Shown: in pieces, positions 17,035 through 23,438 of the stretch | Position numbering within the stretch: the first letter of the stretch is position 1 | Layout of the letters: every line of letters begins with the position of its first letter | Source of the DNA: CBDDBX01 sp965225955 | GTDB lineage: Bacteria; Acidobacteriota; Aminicenantia; UBA2199 | DNA length: 29,057 nt | Reading direction: 5' to 3' | NCBI GenBank assembly: GCA_965225955.1 | Contig: CBDDBX010000024.1 | Coordinates: 1-29,057 of the forward strand | Program-made: the position numbers and the translations under genes | Notes under the pieces: generated by a model | The model's input: the letters and a program-made list of their open reading frames with translations, nothing else | Told to the model about the DNA's origin: nothing | The model's database searches: none

Positions 17035-17451
17035 ATGATTGAATACGATAAGTTCCAGAAAGCTCTAAAGCATCTTCAGCTTCAATTTGAAAACTATAGC
17101 ACTCTAGATCCCAACCACCCGGATCTTATAAAGGAAGCTGTAGCAGAGTCAGTTATTCAGAGGTTTGAAACCTGTTATGACTGTATGTGGAAAGTTCTTA
17201 AAAGATACCTTATTGAAGAGCAGGGCTTACCTGAAGTTCCCAATAGTCCCAAGCCGGTATTCAGACTTGCATCTGAAAACAAATTATTACCATCGCCAAT
17301 TGAGAGATGGCTGGAATATGCGATGAGTAGAATTGGAACTGCTCACGACTATAGTGGAGAGAAAGCTCTGGGTTGTCTGAAACTGATGGCGTATTTTGTT
17401 AAGGATGCGATCTCTCTTTATGAAACCATGAGTAGAGAAAAATGGGTTTAA
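17035..17451 (+). CDS. HEPN-domain protein (HepT/HI0074-like), type VII toxin
   Basis: The start was set at 17035 (second ATG of an ATGATG pair) because GAGGA stands four bases before it and family members begin at this point; the same frame is open further upstream but that part is not conserved. The protein is all-helical, of the nucleotidyltransferase substrate-binding type, with FQKALKHLQLQFENY at the start and ESVIQRFETCYDCMWKVLKRYL in the middle. Near the C-terminus, RIGTAHDY matches the HEPN RNase motif R-x4-H-x-Y, whose tyrosine is AMPylated by the partner in characterised MntA-HepT pairs. It overlaps the next gene by ten bases. The expected role is an RNase toxin held inactive by its partner. 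Confidence 0.85.
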   Translation: MIEYDKFQKALKHLQLQFENYSTLDPNHPDLIKEAVAESVIQRFETCYDCMWKVLKRYLIEEQGLPEVPNSPKPVFRLASENKLLPSPIERWLEYAMSRIGTAHDYSGEKALGCLKLMAYFVKDAISLYETMSREKWV

Positions 17452-17759
17452 AAAAGCTTGATATAACTGGTGAGCAGAAAGCTCTTCTACTGACTCTGAT
17501 TGATGAGTTTTTACCTGAAACAGAAGTCTGGATTTACGGTTCAAGAATAGATGGTACAGCAAAGCCATATTCAGATCTTGATATGGTGGTATTTACCAGC
17601 CCGGAGCAGAGAGTAGAAGTAATGGAGCTGAGAGAGGCATTTGAGGAGAGTAATCTGCCATTCAGAGTGGATCTTTTCGTATGGTCAGAAATACCTGAGC
17701 AATTTAGAAAAAACATAAAAACTAATCATGTTGTTCTTGACCAGAAACAACAGAAATAG
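17442..17759 (+). CDS. MNT-domain nucleotidyltransferase antitoxin (MntA-like)
   Basis: A 105-residue minimal nucleotidyltransferase. WIYGSRIDGTAKPYSDLDMV contains the exact G-S-x10-D-x-D catalytic motif and VDLFVW supplies the third acidic residue. In studied pairs this enzyme adds AMP to the HEPN tyrosine and so silences the toxin. It overlaps the upstream HEPN gene by ten bases, so the two are co-translated. Both motifs are intact, suggesting a working type VII toxin-antitoxin module. A small CACAGA/TCTGTG stem lies about 35 bases downstream, without a T run. Confidence 0.9.
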   Translation: MGLKKLDITGEQKALLLTLIDEFLPETEVWIYGSRIDGTAKPYSDLDMVVFTSPEQRVEVMELREAFEESNLPFRVDLFVWSEIPEQFRKNIKTNHVVLDQKQQK

Positions 17760-17959
17760 TTGCGCGCTTCTACATAGATAAATAGAAAAAAATACACAGA
17801 AAAACTCTGTGAACCTGTATAATCTGGATGCTATCATTTCTGTAGGTTACCGGGTTAGCTCCAAAAGAGTAGGAAGAAGTTAGATAAGTATGTTTTGATT
17901 TGAAGATCTAATGGCAGATAGGGGTACCTGTGGTTTTTAAATAAATGGGTGAGGTAGGT

Positions 17960-18534
17960 ATGTTTAACAAGAAAAGTCTATATGGTGGAAATCGCAGATC
18001 AATCAGATTGAAAGAATACGATTATTCAAAAGCAGGACTATATTTTATAACAATATGTTGTCAGAACGGAGAGCATCTATTTGGTGAAATCACTGAAGGT
18101 AAAGTGCTCCTCAACAAAGCAGGAAAAATGGTGGATAGAATGTGGAATGAAATTCCGTCAGATTTTTCAAATGCAGTTTTGCATGAATATGTAATCATGC
18201 CCAATCATCTGCATGGAATAATTGAAATCCAGGGCGAAGGGGCGGATTCTATATCCGCCCTCGTTAAGATTTCCCGGTTGAGGGCAGAAATGGATTCTGC
18301 CCGTACGAGGGAATGTAATATTGGTTTGTCCCGTATAATTCAATCGTTTAAGAGGCATTCGACAATAGAATACATAAAAATGGTGAAGAGGGTGTTCTGC
18401 CTTCTTTTGACAGGCGTATCTGGCAGAGAAATTATTGGGATCGCATTATTCGTAGTGAAAAAGAACTGGAAAAATTATCAGAATACATCAGAAACAATCC
18501 ATTAAACTGGGACACAGACAGTTTAAATGTGTGA
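17960..18534 (+). pseudogene. REP-associated tyrosine transposase (RAYT, Y1_Tnp), frameshifted
   Basis: The start at 17960 has GAGGTAGGT just before it. The N-terminal half shows the family layout: NRRSIRLKEYDYSKAGLYFITICCQNGEHLFGEI, then the HUH metal-binding block YVIMPNHLHGII. The downstream helix GLSRIIQSFKRHSTIEYIK carries the region before the catalytic Tyr. The frame then breaks. Adding one A to the A5 run at 18376-18380 restores NGEEGVLPSFDRRIWQRNYWDRIIRSEKELEKLSEYIRNNPLNW, the typical ending of this family, for a 191-residue protein. RAYTs are single-domain relatives of IS200/IS605 transposases linked to spreading REP hairpins. The linker between the HUH block and GLSRII is encoded by two strong palindromes (18240-18302). 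Confidence 0.85.
18240..18302 (+). repeat. Two REP-like 8-5-8 hairpins within the RAYT gene
   Basis: GGGCGGAT (18240-18247) pairs perfectly with ATCCGCCC (18253-18260), and GGGCAGAA (18282-18289) pairs perfectly with TTCTGCCC (18295-18302). Both have eight-base stems and five-base loops. A third with the same geometry stands at 28491-28511. The flank CCCGTAC follows both the second and the third. Confidence 0.8.
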
Positions 18535-18651
18535 GTATGTGGTAACAACAATTTGGATTGGGGATTCGGGATTGTATTATTTTTGATTTAGTTTTCTCTT
18601 TTTACTATCCTTTTTTATGGAAAATGTCAGTATATAACTAAGAGGTAGATC

Positions 18652-19344
18652 ATGGATTTTGATGTAAAAGAGAATCAGGAAGATTTTTTTAATGAACTTA
18701 ACGATTTCTATGAGAAGAGAATGCTGGCTGAGTTTAATCGTGGTGCTGACTGGTGGACTTCAACAGCTGGCTTATTCACAATAAATTATATGGCAGTAGG
18801 TCTCTGGTTATATGGCCTCTATATGGATAACGGTTTCAAACCTTATCTGGTTGTTACCGGAGTTCTTCTGGTATTTATAAGTGGCTATCTGTCACGAATG
18901 AAAAACAGAGAGGATTTTGAGAAGAGGAAAGTTGGTATCTTCAGGCTATATGAAGAGAGAAGTGAAGTTAAAAAGAGATTTTTTGTTGAGGAGTTTCTTA
19001 CTGCTGGTGGCAGAAACTATTTAAATACAGATGATCTGAACAGTATATATAATCTTCTCAAAAGGAAGCTATCTATAAGTAACGGAATAGTAAAGCTGCT
19101 TTTTATTCCTCTTCTACTGGGAAAATTTGGAGAGATCTTTTTTAGCGAAGAGTTTGTTAATGAAGTGCAGTTCAATGTTTTCAATACCGGGTTCACCTAC
19201 AATGATCTACTGATCTATCCATTTGCGATTGCAGTAACAGTGCTGCTTATTTCTGCACCTTTCAGAAAAGAGGATGGCTACTCTTTTTTAAAGGATCTCA
19301 TTAAAGATATAAGAAAGGATCTGAAAAGAGAGAAGCAGGATTAA
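18652..19344 (+). CDS. Four-helix membrane protein of unknown family, paralogue of 26733-27446
   Basis: A 230-residue protein with an acidic N-terminal helix (EDFFNELNDFYEKRMLAEFN), two membrane helices (about residues 40-60 and 65-83), a cytoplasmic middle region (KKRFFVEEFLTAGGRNYLNTDDLNSIYNLLKRKL), two more membrane helices and a basic tail (DIRKDLKREKQD). The same order of parts and the motif 'F-L-x-x-x-x-x-N-Y-x-N-x-x-D' recur in the protein at 26733-27446, so the two are paralogues. Weak GAGG stands nine bases before the ATG. The family is not recognised and there is no catalytic motif; a signalling or scaffold role is only possible. It lies alone between the transposase and the GIY-YIG gene. 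Confidence 0.65.
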   Translation: MDFDVKENQEDFFNELNDFYEKRMLAEFNRGADWWTSTAGLFTINYMAVGLWLYGLYMDNGFKPYLVVTGVLLVFISGYLSRMKNREDFEKRKVGIFRLYEERSEVKKRFFVEEFLTAGGRNYLNTDDLNSIYNLLKRKLSISNGIVKLLFIPLLLGKFGEIFFSEEFVNEVQFNVFNTGFTYNDLLIYPFAIAVTVLLISAPFRKEDGYSFLKDLIKDIRKDLKREKQD

Positions 19345-19442
19345 ACACAAACTACTCTGTTAACATAGATTGCAGAACTCTTGCATAATAACTCCCAATT
19401 TATTAAATTTAATATTTAAGAGAATTAAAGGAGAGAGTTGTT

Positions 19443-20330
19443 ATGAAGATGCACGGTAAAACCATTAAAACCTTTCTTATTGACGGAACTCCCAATGGTC
19501 GTATGACTTGTGAATTGTCAAATAGAACTATAAAAATTTTGAAAATCCCAGGCAGCATGTTGACGAAATCGCTTAAAAGAGAAGAATTACAGGGTGCCGG
19601 TGTATATTTGCTTATAGGTGATTCTGATAATAATTCAGGTTCAGTTTATATTGGTGAATCAGAATGCCTTTATAAGAGGCTGGATAATCATTTGAACTCT
19701 CTGAAAAATAAAAACAACAGTAAAGATGAGGTTTATGAAGCCTGGAATGAGGTGATTGTTCTGGTAAGTAGCGAGTTAAATAAAGCTCATATAAGATATA
19801 TTGAGAAAGAGCTTATAAATATTGCAAAAACTGCTGCCAGGTATGATCTTATAAATAAACAGGAGAATGGAGTCCGTAATCTGTCTGAACCTGAAGAATC
19901 ACAGATGCAGGAGTTTATTGAATATTCAAAATTACTGGTAAGTTTTCTGGGTTATGATATTTTTGAACTACCAATTAGTAAAGAGTTCTCTAAAAGAGAT
20001 ATTGATTCAAATACTTATGAAATAACCAATAGCAGAGGGGCTGATGCCAGAGGCTTTTTCATGGGCACAGAACTTACTGTTTTTAAAGGATCTGTTGTTG
20101 CTGGGGAAGTTGTTGAGTCATTCAAAAAAACAAACTGGATGAAAATGAGAGATACGATGATTGAAAAAGGAGTAATCTCAAAAAAAGGTGAGAAGCTGGT
20201 TTTTACTAAAGATTATGCCTTTAAGAGCCCGTCCGCTGCAGCAGCAATAGTAATGGGTAGAAGTGCCAACGGGCTTATTGAGTGGAAACGTAATGGTAAA
20301 AAACTGAAAGATGTCGGGCGCGGAAATTGA
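19443..20330 (+). CDS. GIY-YIG nuclease-domain protein with C-terminal DUF4357
   Basis: A 295-residue protein. The GIY-YIG fold is seen in GAGVYLLIGDSD (GVY) and SVYIGESECLYKRLDNHL (YIG with the following Arg), and the metal-binding Glu could be in RYIEKELI. The C-terminal SPSAAAAIVMGRSANGLIEWKRNGKKL is the DUF4357 signature. This architecture occurs in many bacteria, often in accessory or defence regions, and is thought to act on DNA, though its role is unproven. AAAGGAGAG precedes the ATG. It stands alone, followed by the tRNA-Leu-like fragments. Confidence 0.85.
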   Translation: MKMHGKTIKTFLIDGTPNGRMTCELSNRTIKILKIPGSMLTKSLKREELQGAGVYLLIGDSDNNSGSVYIGESECLYKRLDNHLNSLKNKNNSKDEVYEAWNEVIVLVSSELNKAHIRYIEKELINIAKTAARYDLINKQENGVRNLSEPEESQMQEFIEYSKLLVSFLGYDIFELPISKEFSKRDIDSNTYEITNSRGADARGFFMGTELTVFKGSVVAGEVVESFKKTNWMKMRDTMIEKGVISKKGEKLVFTKDYAFKSPSAAAAIVMGRSANGLIEWKRNGKKLKDVGRGN

Positions 20331-20384
20331 TAGTTTTTAATAGATAAAATTTCTTGTTTGTTATAAAATCTGAGTAAGTTTTAA

Positions 20385-20481
20385 GGGGGAAAGTGAGTCT
20401 GGCATATACGCTAGGTTTAGGTTCTAGTGCCGGGAGTAAGTGAAGTGGAGAACTCAGGCGCGTCAGACTCAAAATCTGACG
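20385..20481 (+). other. Tandem tRNA-Leu-like fragments (UAG and CAA anticodon arms)
   Basis: CTAGG TTTAGGT TCTAG (20411-20427) is a correct anticodon arm with T33 and anticodon TAG (Leu), preceded by CTGGCATATACG resembling a tRNA-Leu D-arm. Further on, a seven-base stem CGTCAGA/TCTGACG (20461-20481) holds the seven-base loop CTCAAAA with T33 and anticodon CAA (Leu); it is preceded by GAAGTGGAGAACTC, close to a tRNA-Leu 5' part. Neither has a recognisable T-arm, variable arm or closing acceptor strand, so they look like two 5' halves or degenerate genes. Intact tRNAs are unlikely. Confidence 0.5.
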
Positions 20482-20519
20482 AAGTTTCCAAAATTTGTTA
20501 CCACGGCTAAGCGGGGAAA

Positions 20520-20538
20520 CCTGACAATCATTGTCAGG
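20520..20538. repeat. Perfect 9-bp palindrome
   Basis: CCTGACAAT (20520-20528) and its reverse complement (20530-20538) are separated by one base. It follows the tRNA-like segment; no T tract follows. It is possibly a protein-binding site or a relic. The bases from here to 20684 hold nothing else I recognise. Confidence 0.5.
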
Positions 20539-20684
20539 AACTATCACGGACTGTTACTGACTAACACTTTTATGTGGAAATAGATTGATATTTGCTTTAA
20601 AATTAGAAAATCAATAAAATAATTGGTATTATTTCGAAAAACAGTTAAATTGCTTTGAATAGAGAAGAATGCTGAGAGGGGAAT

Positions 20685-21268
20685 ATGACAGATTTAATAC
20701 CCAGACATGGGGGATATCGTAATTTAAAAGTTTCCAGATAGCAAGGTTAATCTATGATGTAACGGTTCGATTTACCGAACTTTATGTTGACAGGTTCAGC
20801 AGAACCAAAGATCAGATGGTGCAGGCTGCAAGAAGTGGTGTACAGAATATTGCTGAAGGTTCTCTGGCATCTGCAACTTCAAAAAAAACTGAACTGAAAT
20901 TAACTCAGGTAGCAAGGGCAAGTCTTGAAGAGTTATTACTGGATTATGAAGACTATTTGAGACATAACCAATTAGAACAGTTGAAATCTTCCCATCCTAT
21001 CCTTGTGAGAACTATTCAGGAGTTTAGAATGTGGCTTGCAGGTGAATTAAAGCGAAAGTCTTTTAACTGTCAGTCCGTGTTAGTTAGTGGAAGTCCAAAA
21101 TTAATAACTCCATGGCTCGTGGCAAATGGCGTTCTATCTTTGTTGAATCTTGCAACTTATCTCCTTGAAAAGCAGGTGGAAACTCTTGCGAGGGAGTTCA
21201 CTATTCATGGAGGGTTTTCTGAAAAAATGTATAAAGTGAGAAGTGAGTACAGAAACAGGAAGAAATAG
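20685..21268 (+). pseudogene. Four-helix-bundle (23S-intervening-sequence type) protein with suffix domain, frameshifted
   Basis: The ATG at 20685 follows GAGAGGGGA and encodes MTDLIPRHGGYRNLK. One extra A in the A4 run at 20726-20729 joins it to SFQIARLIYDVTVRFTELYV, which continues without a break to 21268 for 194 residues. The core KDQMVQAARSGVQNIAEGS...TSKKTELKLTQVARASLEELLLDYEDYL is the hallmark of the S23/four-helix-bundle family, and the C-terminal LANGVLSLLNLATYLLEKQV-like part fits the 'suffix domain' subgroup. Related proteins are coded in 23S rRNA intervening sequences and in accessory DNA; their function is unknown. Without the correction only the part from the internal ATG at 20816 would be made. 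Confidence 0.8.
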
Positions 21269-21343
21269 GGGCTGGAAAGAAAACTCGATGAGATTGGAGC
21301 TGTCGGAGGATAGTCTGTTTCATTTCAGGATAATCCCTGTATA

Positions 21344-21697
21344 ATGTTGGGGATGATTTTGCATAAAAAAGGGATTTTCGGTAGATACTACTCTTTTGAT
21401 CTGGAAGAGGCGGAGCTTGATGTTTTGCTGAAGATTTTTCTGAAAGAGGGGTGGAGATGTGTTAAAAAGAAACAGGACACTCTTCCTCTTAATAGTGTCT
21501 ATTCATACTCATTTGTTAAAAAGAGAAGAACTATTAGTGTTCTGGGTGATACCGGAGTTGTTAATATTGTTGTTAACAGAGTGGCTTTCAGGGAACTGAA
21601 AAGCTATTTTATATCTGCAATTAATGAGTATGTGGAGAAAGATCCCGGATTTAACTGTAGAAGAACTTTGAAACTTGCTGGTTTAAAGAGGAAATAG
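21344..21697 (+). CDS. Small hypothetical protein, first of a tandem paralogous pair
   Basis: A 117-residue protein with no membrane segment or signal peptide. Its pattern is F-x-F, an acidic helix (DLEEAELDVLLKIFLKEGW), the strand WRCVKK, then SVYSYSFVKKRRTISVLGDTGVVNI and a final helix. The next protein repeats the same order, so the pair arose by duplication. It is probably an alpha/beta single-domain protein. The start is uncertain: 21344 or the ATG at 21353, neither with a strong ribosome site. No family is recognised. Confidence 0.55.
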   Translation: MLGMILHKKGIFGRYYSFDLEEAELDVLLKIFLKEGWRCVKKKQDTLPLNSVYSYSFVKKRRTISVLGDTGVVNIVVNRVAFRELKSYFISAINEYVEKDPGFNCRRTLKLAGLKRK

Positions 21698-21702
21698 AAG
21701 TT

Positions 21703-22059
21703 ATGCTGGTTGATAAAACTCCTTTTTTTTCCGGTGAATTCAGTTTTATCTTTTCAGATGATGATGAACTGAACTCTTTTGTAGATCAACTGGAGAATAG
21801 AGGCTGGAAGCTTGTCAAATCAGAGGCAGATAAGTCTTCTGAAATATGCTCTGTATATATCTATGAAAAAGATAAAGCTTTTCTTGAAATCACCCTTGAT
21901 AAGCTTGGAGTGTACAGGCTTACAATCCCTGAATCAGTTATTTCAGATCTCATGCCCTCTATTCTTAAATCAATTGAGGATCTTAAATTGAAAATTCCAC
22001 TTTTTTCTCATAAAAAAAGTTTGAGGTTTCTAAAAAAATATCAAAAGGTTAAATACTAA
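21703..22059 (+). CDS. Small hypothetical protein, second of a tandem paralogous pair
   Basis: A 118-residue protein starting five bases after the previous stop; GAGGAAATAGAAGT spans the junction and serves as ribosome site, so the pair is one operon. It mirrors the upstream paralogue: FSFIFSDDDELNSFVDQLENRGWKLVK, then CSVYIYEKDKAFLEITLDKLGVYRL and a helix ending SILKSIEDLKLK. Identity is low but the order and the W-x-x-V-K and S-V-Y-x-Y positions match. The C-terminus is basic (SHKKSLRFLKKYQKVKY). The function is unknown; a tandem pair of small soluble proteins could form a heterodimer. Confidence 0.6.
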   Translation: MLVDKTPFFSGEFSFIFSDDDELNSFVDQLENRGWKLVKSEADKSSEICSVYIYEKDKAFLEITLDKLGVYRLTIPESVISDLMPSILKSIEDLKLKIPLFSHKKSLRFLKKYQKVKY

Positions 22060-22549
22060 CCGTAATTCTTCTTTTTTTATTGTAGAGTTTGTGAATAATA
22101 TGATAGTTGTATGTATTTTTATTGATATCTATTGGGCTTTTCGCATTAAAAAGATGTGCTATGTTCTCCATTTTGAGAATTCTCTGTGTTGTTCTGCGCT
22201 TTAATTTTCACTTTAACTTATAAAAAAATAAATTTAGTATTGATTTGTTTGGTGCAATGTGCTAATTTAAGTGCAGGGTTACTGTTTTTGACATAAATAC
22301 TGTGGCCGGAATGTTGTGGTTGATTTTCTGATTTGATTAACTGTCTTTATTTGAGTTTTACCGGAGCTTAATTAAGACTTCTTAAGTTAATCTCATCTAT
22401 TCACCAGTAATCATTCTGCCTGTTTGAAAATCTGTTTAGTTTAAACGAGGTATTTATGAGTTTTGTAAGAGTTATTATGTGTTTGTATTTCAGATGGTTT
22501 TCAGGTGAGTCTACTTCTCCCTTAAATCTCATAAACAACAAAATTTCAG
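22060..22549. other. Gene-poor intergenic region before peptide locus
   Basis: About 490 AT-rich bases without a recognisable gene. A 54-codon ORF starts at 22456 with GAGG five bases before its ATG and runs to 22620 through the leader hairpin; its product (starting MSFVRVIMCLYFRWFSG) matches nothing I know. It might be a leader peptide that affects folding of the hairpin, or chance. Confidence 0.35.
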
Positions 22550-22600
22550 CCTTTCTGCCTGGAGCTATGTCCTTACACTTACACGATCCGGGCAGAAAGG
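22550..22600 (+). repeat. Leader hairpin before the Cys-peptide gene, related to 7505-7561
   Basis: CCTTTCTGCCTGGA (22550-22563) pairs with TCCGGGCAGAAAGG (22587-22600), a 14-bp stem with one wobble and a 23-base loop. The arm core TTTCTGCCTG and the loop pattern CCTT...TTAC.CG recur in the hairpin at 7505-7561. The distance to the next ATG is 71 bases here and 68 there. Confidence 0.7.
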
Positions 22601-22671
22601 TCCCCTCTTACATCTCTTAATGGTTAATCCAACAAATAAACAATATCCGGTAAACCCGGGAAGGAGGAATT

Positions 22672-22851
22672 ATGAAGAAACTATTTGTATCACTTTTGGT
22701 TGCGGTTATGTTAATGGGCCCGTTCCTGGCTGTTCCAGCAGAAGCAAGAGCAAGAGATTGCATGGAAGAATGGAACGCCTGCATGAAGATTATCAAAGAT
22801 CGTGCCGGATGCACTCTGCTTTGGAACTATTGCCATACTCATAACTGGTAG
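22672..22851 (+). CDS. Secreted four-cysteine peptide (59-residue precursor)
   Basis: AAGGAGG stands just before the ATG at 22672. The precursor has a clear signal peptide (MKKLFVSLLVAVMLMGPFLA, then VPAEA), leaving about 35 residues. The mature part has cysteines at 30, 37, 47 and 54, spaced C-x6-C-x9-C-x6-C, with Trp and acidic/basic residues between, ending in CHTHNW. The symmetric spacing suggests a helical hairpin held by two disulfides. It opens the run peptide, thioredoxin-like protein, two 6-bladed propellers. In Bacteroides, small exported NVEALA peptides are likewise coded beside 6-bladed propeller genes; this peptide is not an NVEALA match by sequence, so the parallel is in layout only. 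The function is unknown; a bacteriocin, signal or ligand peptide is possible. Confidence 0.8.
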   Translation: MKKLFVSLLVAVMLMGPFLAVPAEARARDCMEEWNACMKIIKDRAGCTLLWNYCHTHNW

Positions 22852-22949
22852 GAAGTTTTGAAGAAATGCAGTTTTAAACTGCTTTTATAAGTTTTAGAAA
22901 AAGTAAACCGGGTCCGGTCTGGCAGATCGGATCCTCATTTGGTGATGTG

Positions 22950-23438
22950 ATGAAAACTAGTTTTTTTATAGCTTTACTCTTTTTCTGTTCTCTGGCAGGC
23001 ACAGGTGAAGAGAGAATAGTTGATTTTAATATAGAGTGTAAAGATGGTGTTCTTGTCAGTAGAGATGCTTTGCAGGATGGGAAGTACTATTTTATAGCCA
23101 TTTTTCCAGATAAGTGCTTTCCATGTAATAAAAGCAGATATCTTCTGGATAGACTTGCCAGGCTTCCGGGACTTACAGCTTATGGGGTATTTCTGAATCG
23201 GGAGCACTATGTCAATTTCCATGATACCGGACTGGTGAAATTCAAAACCTGGTATCCCGTGGATTGTACGAATTTTATCAAAGGGATAAATGTTGATCCC
23301 TGTCAGGATCACATTCTACTAACCTGCGGTTCACGTATTCTTTTTAAAAAATCAGGAGCAATTCATTTTGAGGATTACAAAAAAATGAAAGAAATATTCA
23401 GGAGTCATAATGAGAATAGCAATTCTACTGATAATTAG
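22950..23438 (+). CDS. Exported thioredoxin-like protein (CFPC)
   Basis: The start was placed at ATG 22950 (a GTG at 22947 is in frame). The signal peptide is MKTSFFIALLFFCSLAGTG. The thioredoxin-fold strand YYFIAIFPDKCFPCNKSRYLLDRL carries a C-F-P-C redox motif, followed by other cysteines at VDCTNF, DPCQDH and LTCGS. It resembles TlpA/redoxin-type periplasmic proteins, though no clear cis-proline block was seen. Its 3' end overlaps the next propeller gene by 29 bases, so both are co-translated. Placed directly after a four-Cys secreted peptide, it may form or isomerise its disulfides; that is inference. Confidence 0.75.
   Translation: MKTSFFIALLFFCSLAGTGEERIVDFNIECKDGVLVSRDALQDGKYYFIAIFPDKCFPCNKSRYLLDRLARLPGLTAYGVFLNREHYVNFHDTGLVKFKTWYPVDCTNFIKGINVDPCQDHILLTCGSRILFKKSGAIHFEDYKKMKEIFRSHNENSNSTDN

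Noticed and set aside
20755..20780. T-arm-like GGTTCGATTTACC that could complete the tRNA-like sequence
   Set aside because: It lies in the coding part of the four-helix-bundle gene (VTVRFTEL), about 280 bases from the fragments and without a matching acceptor strand.
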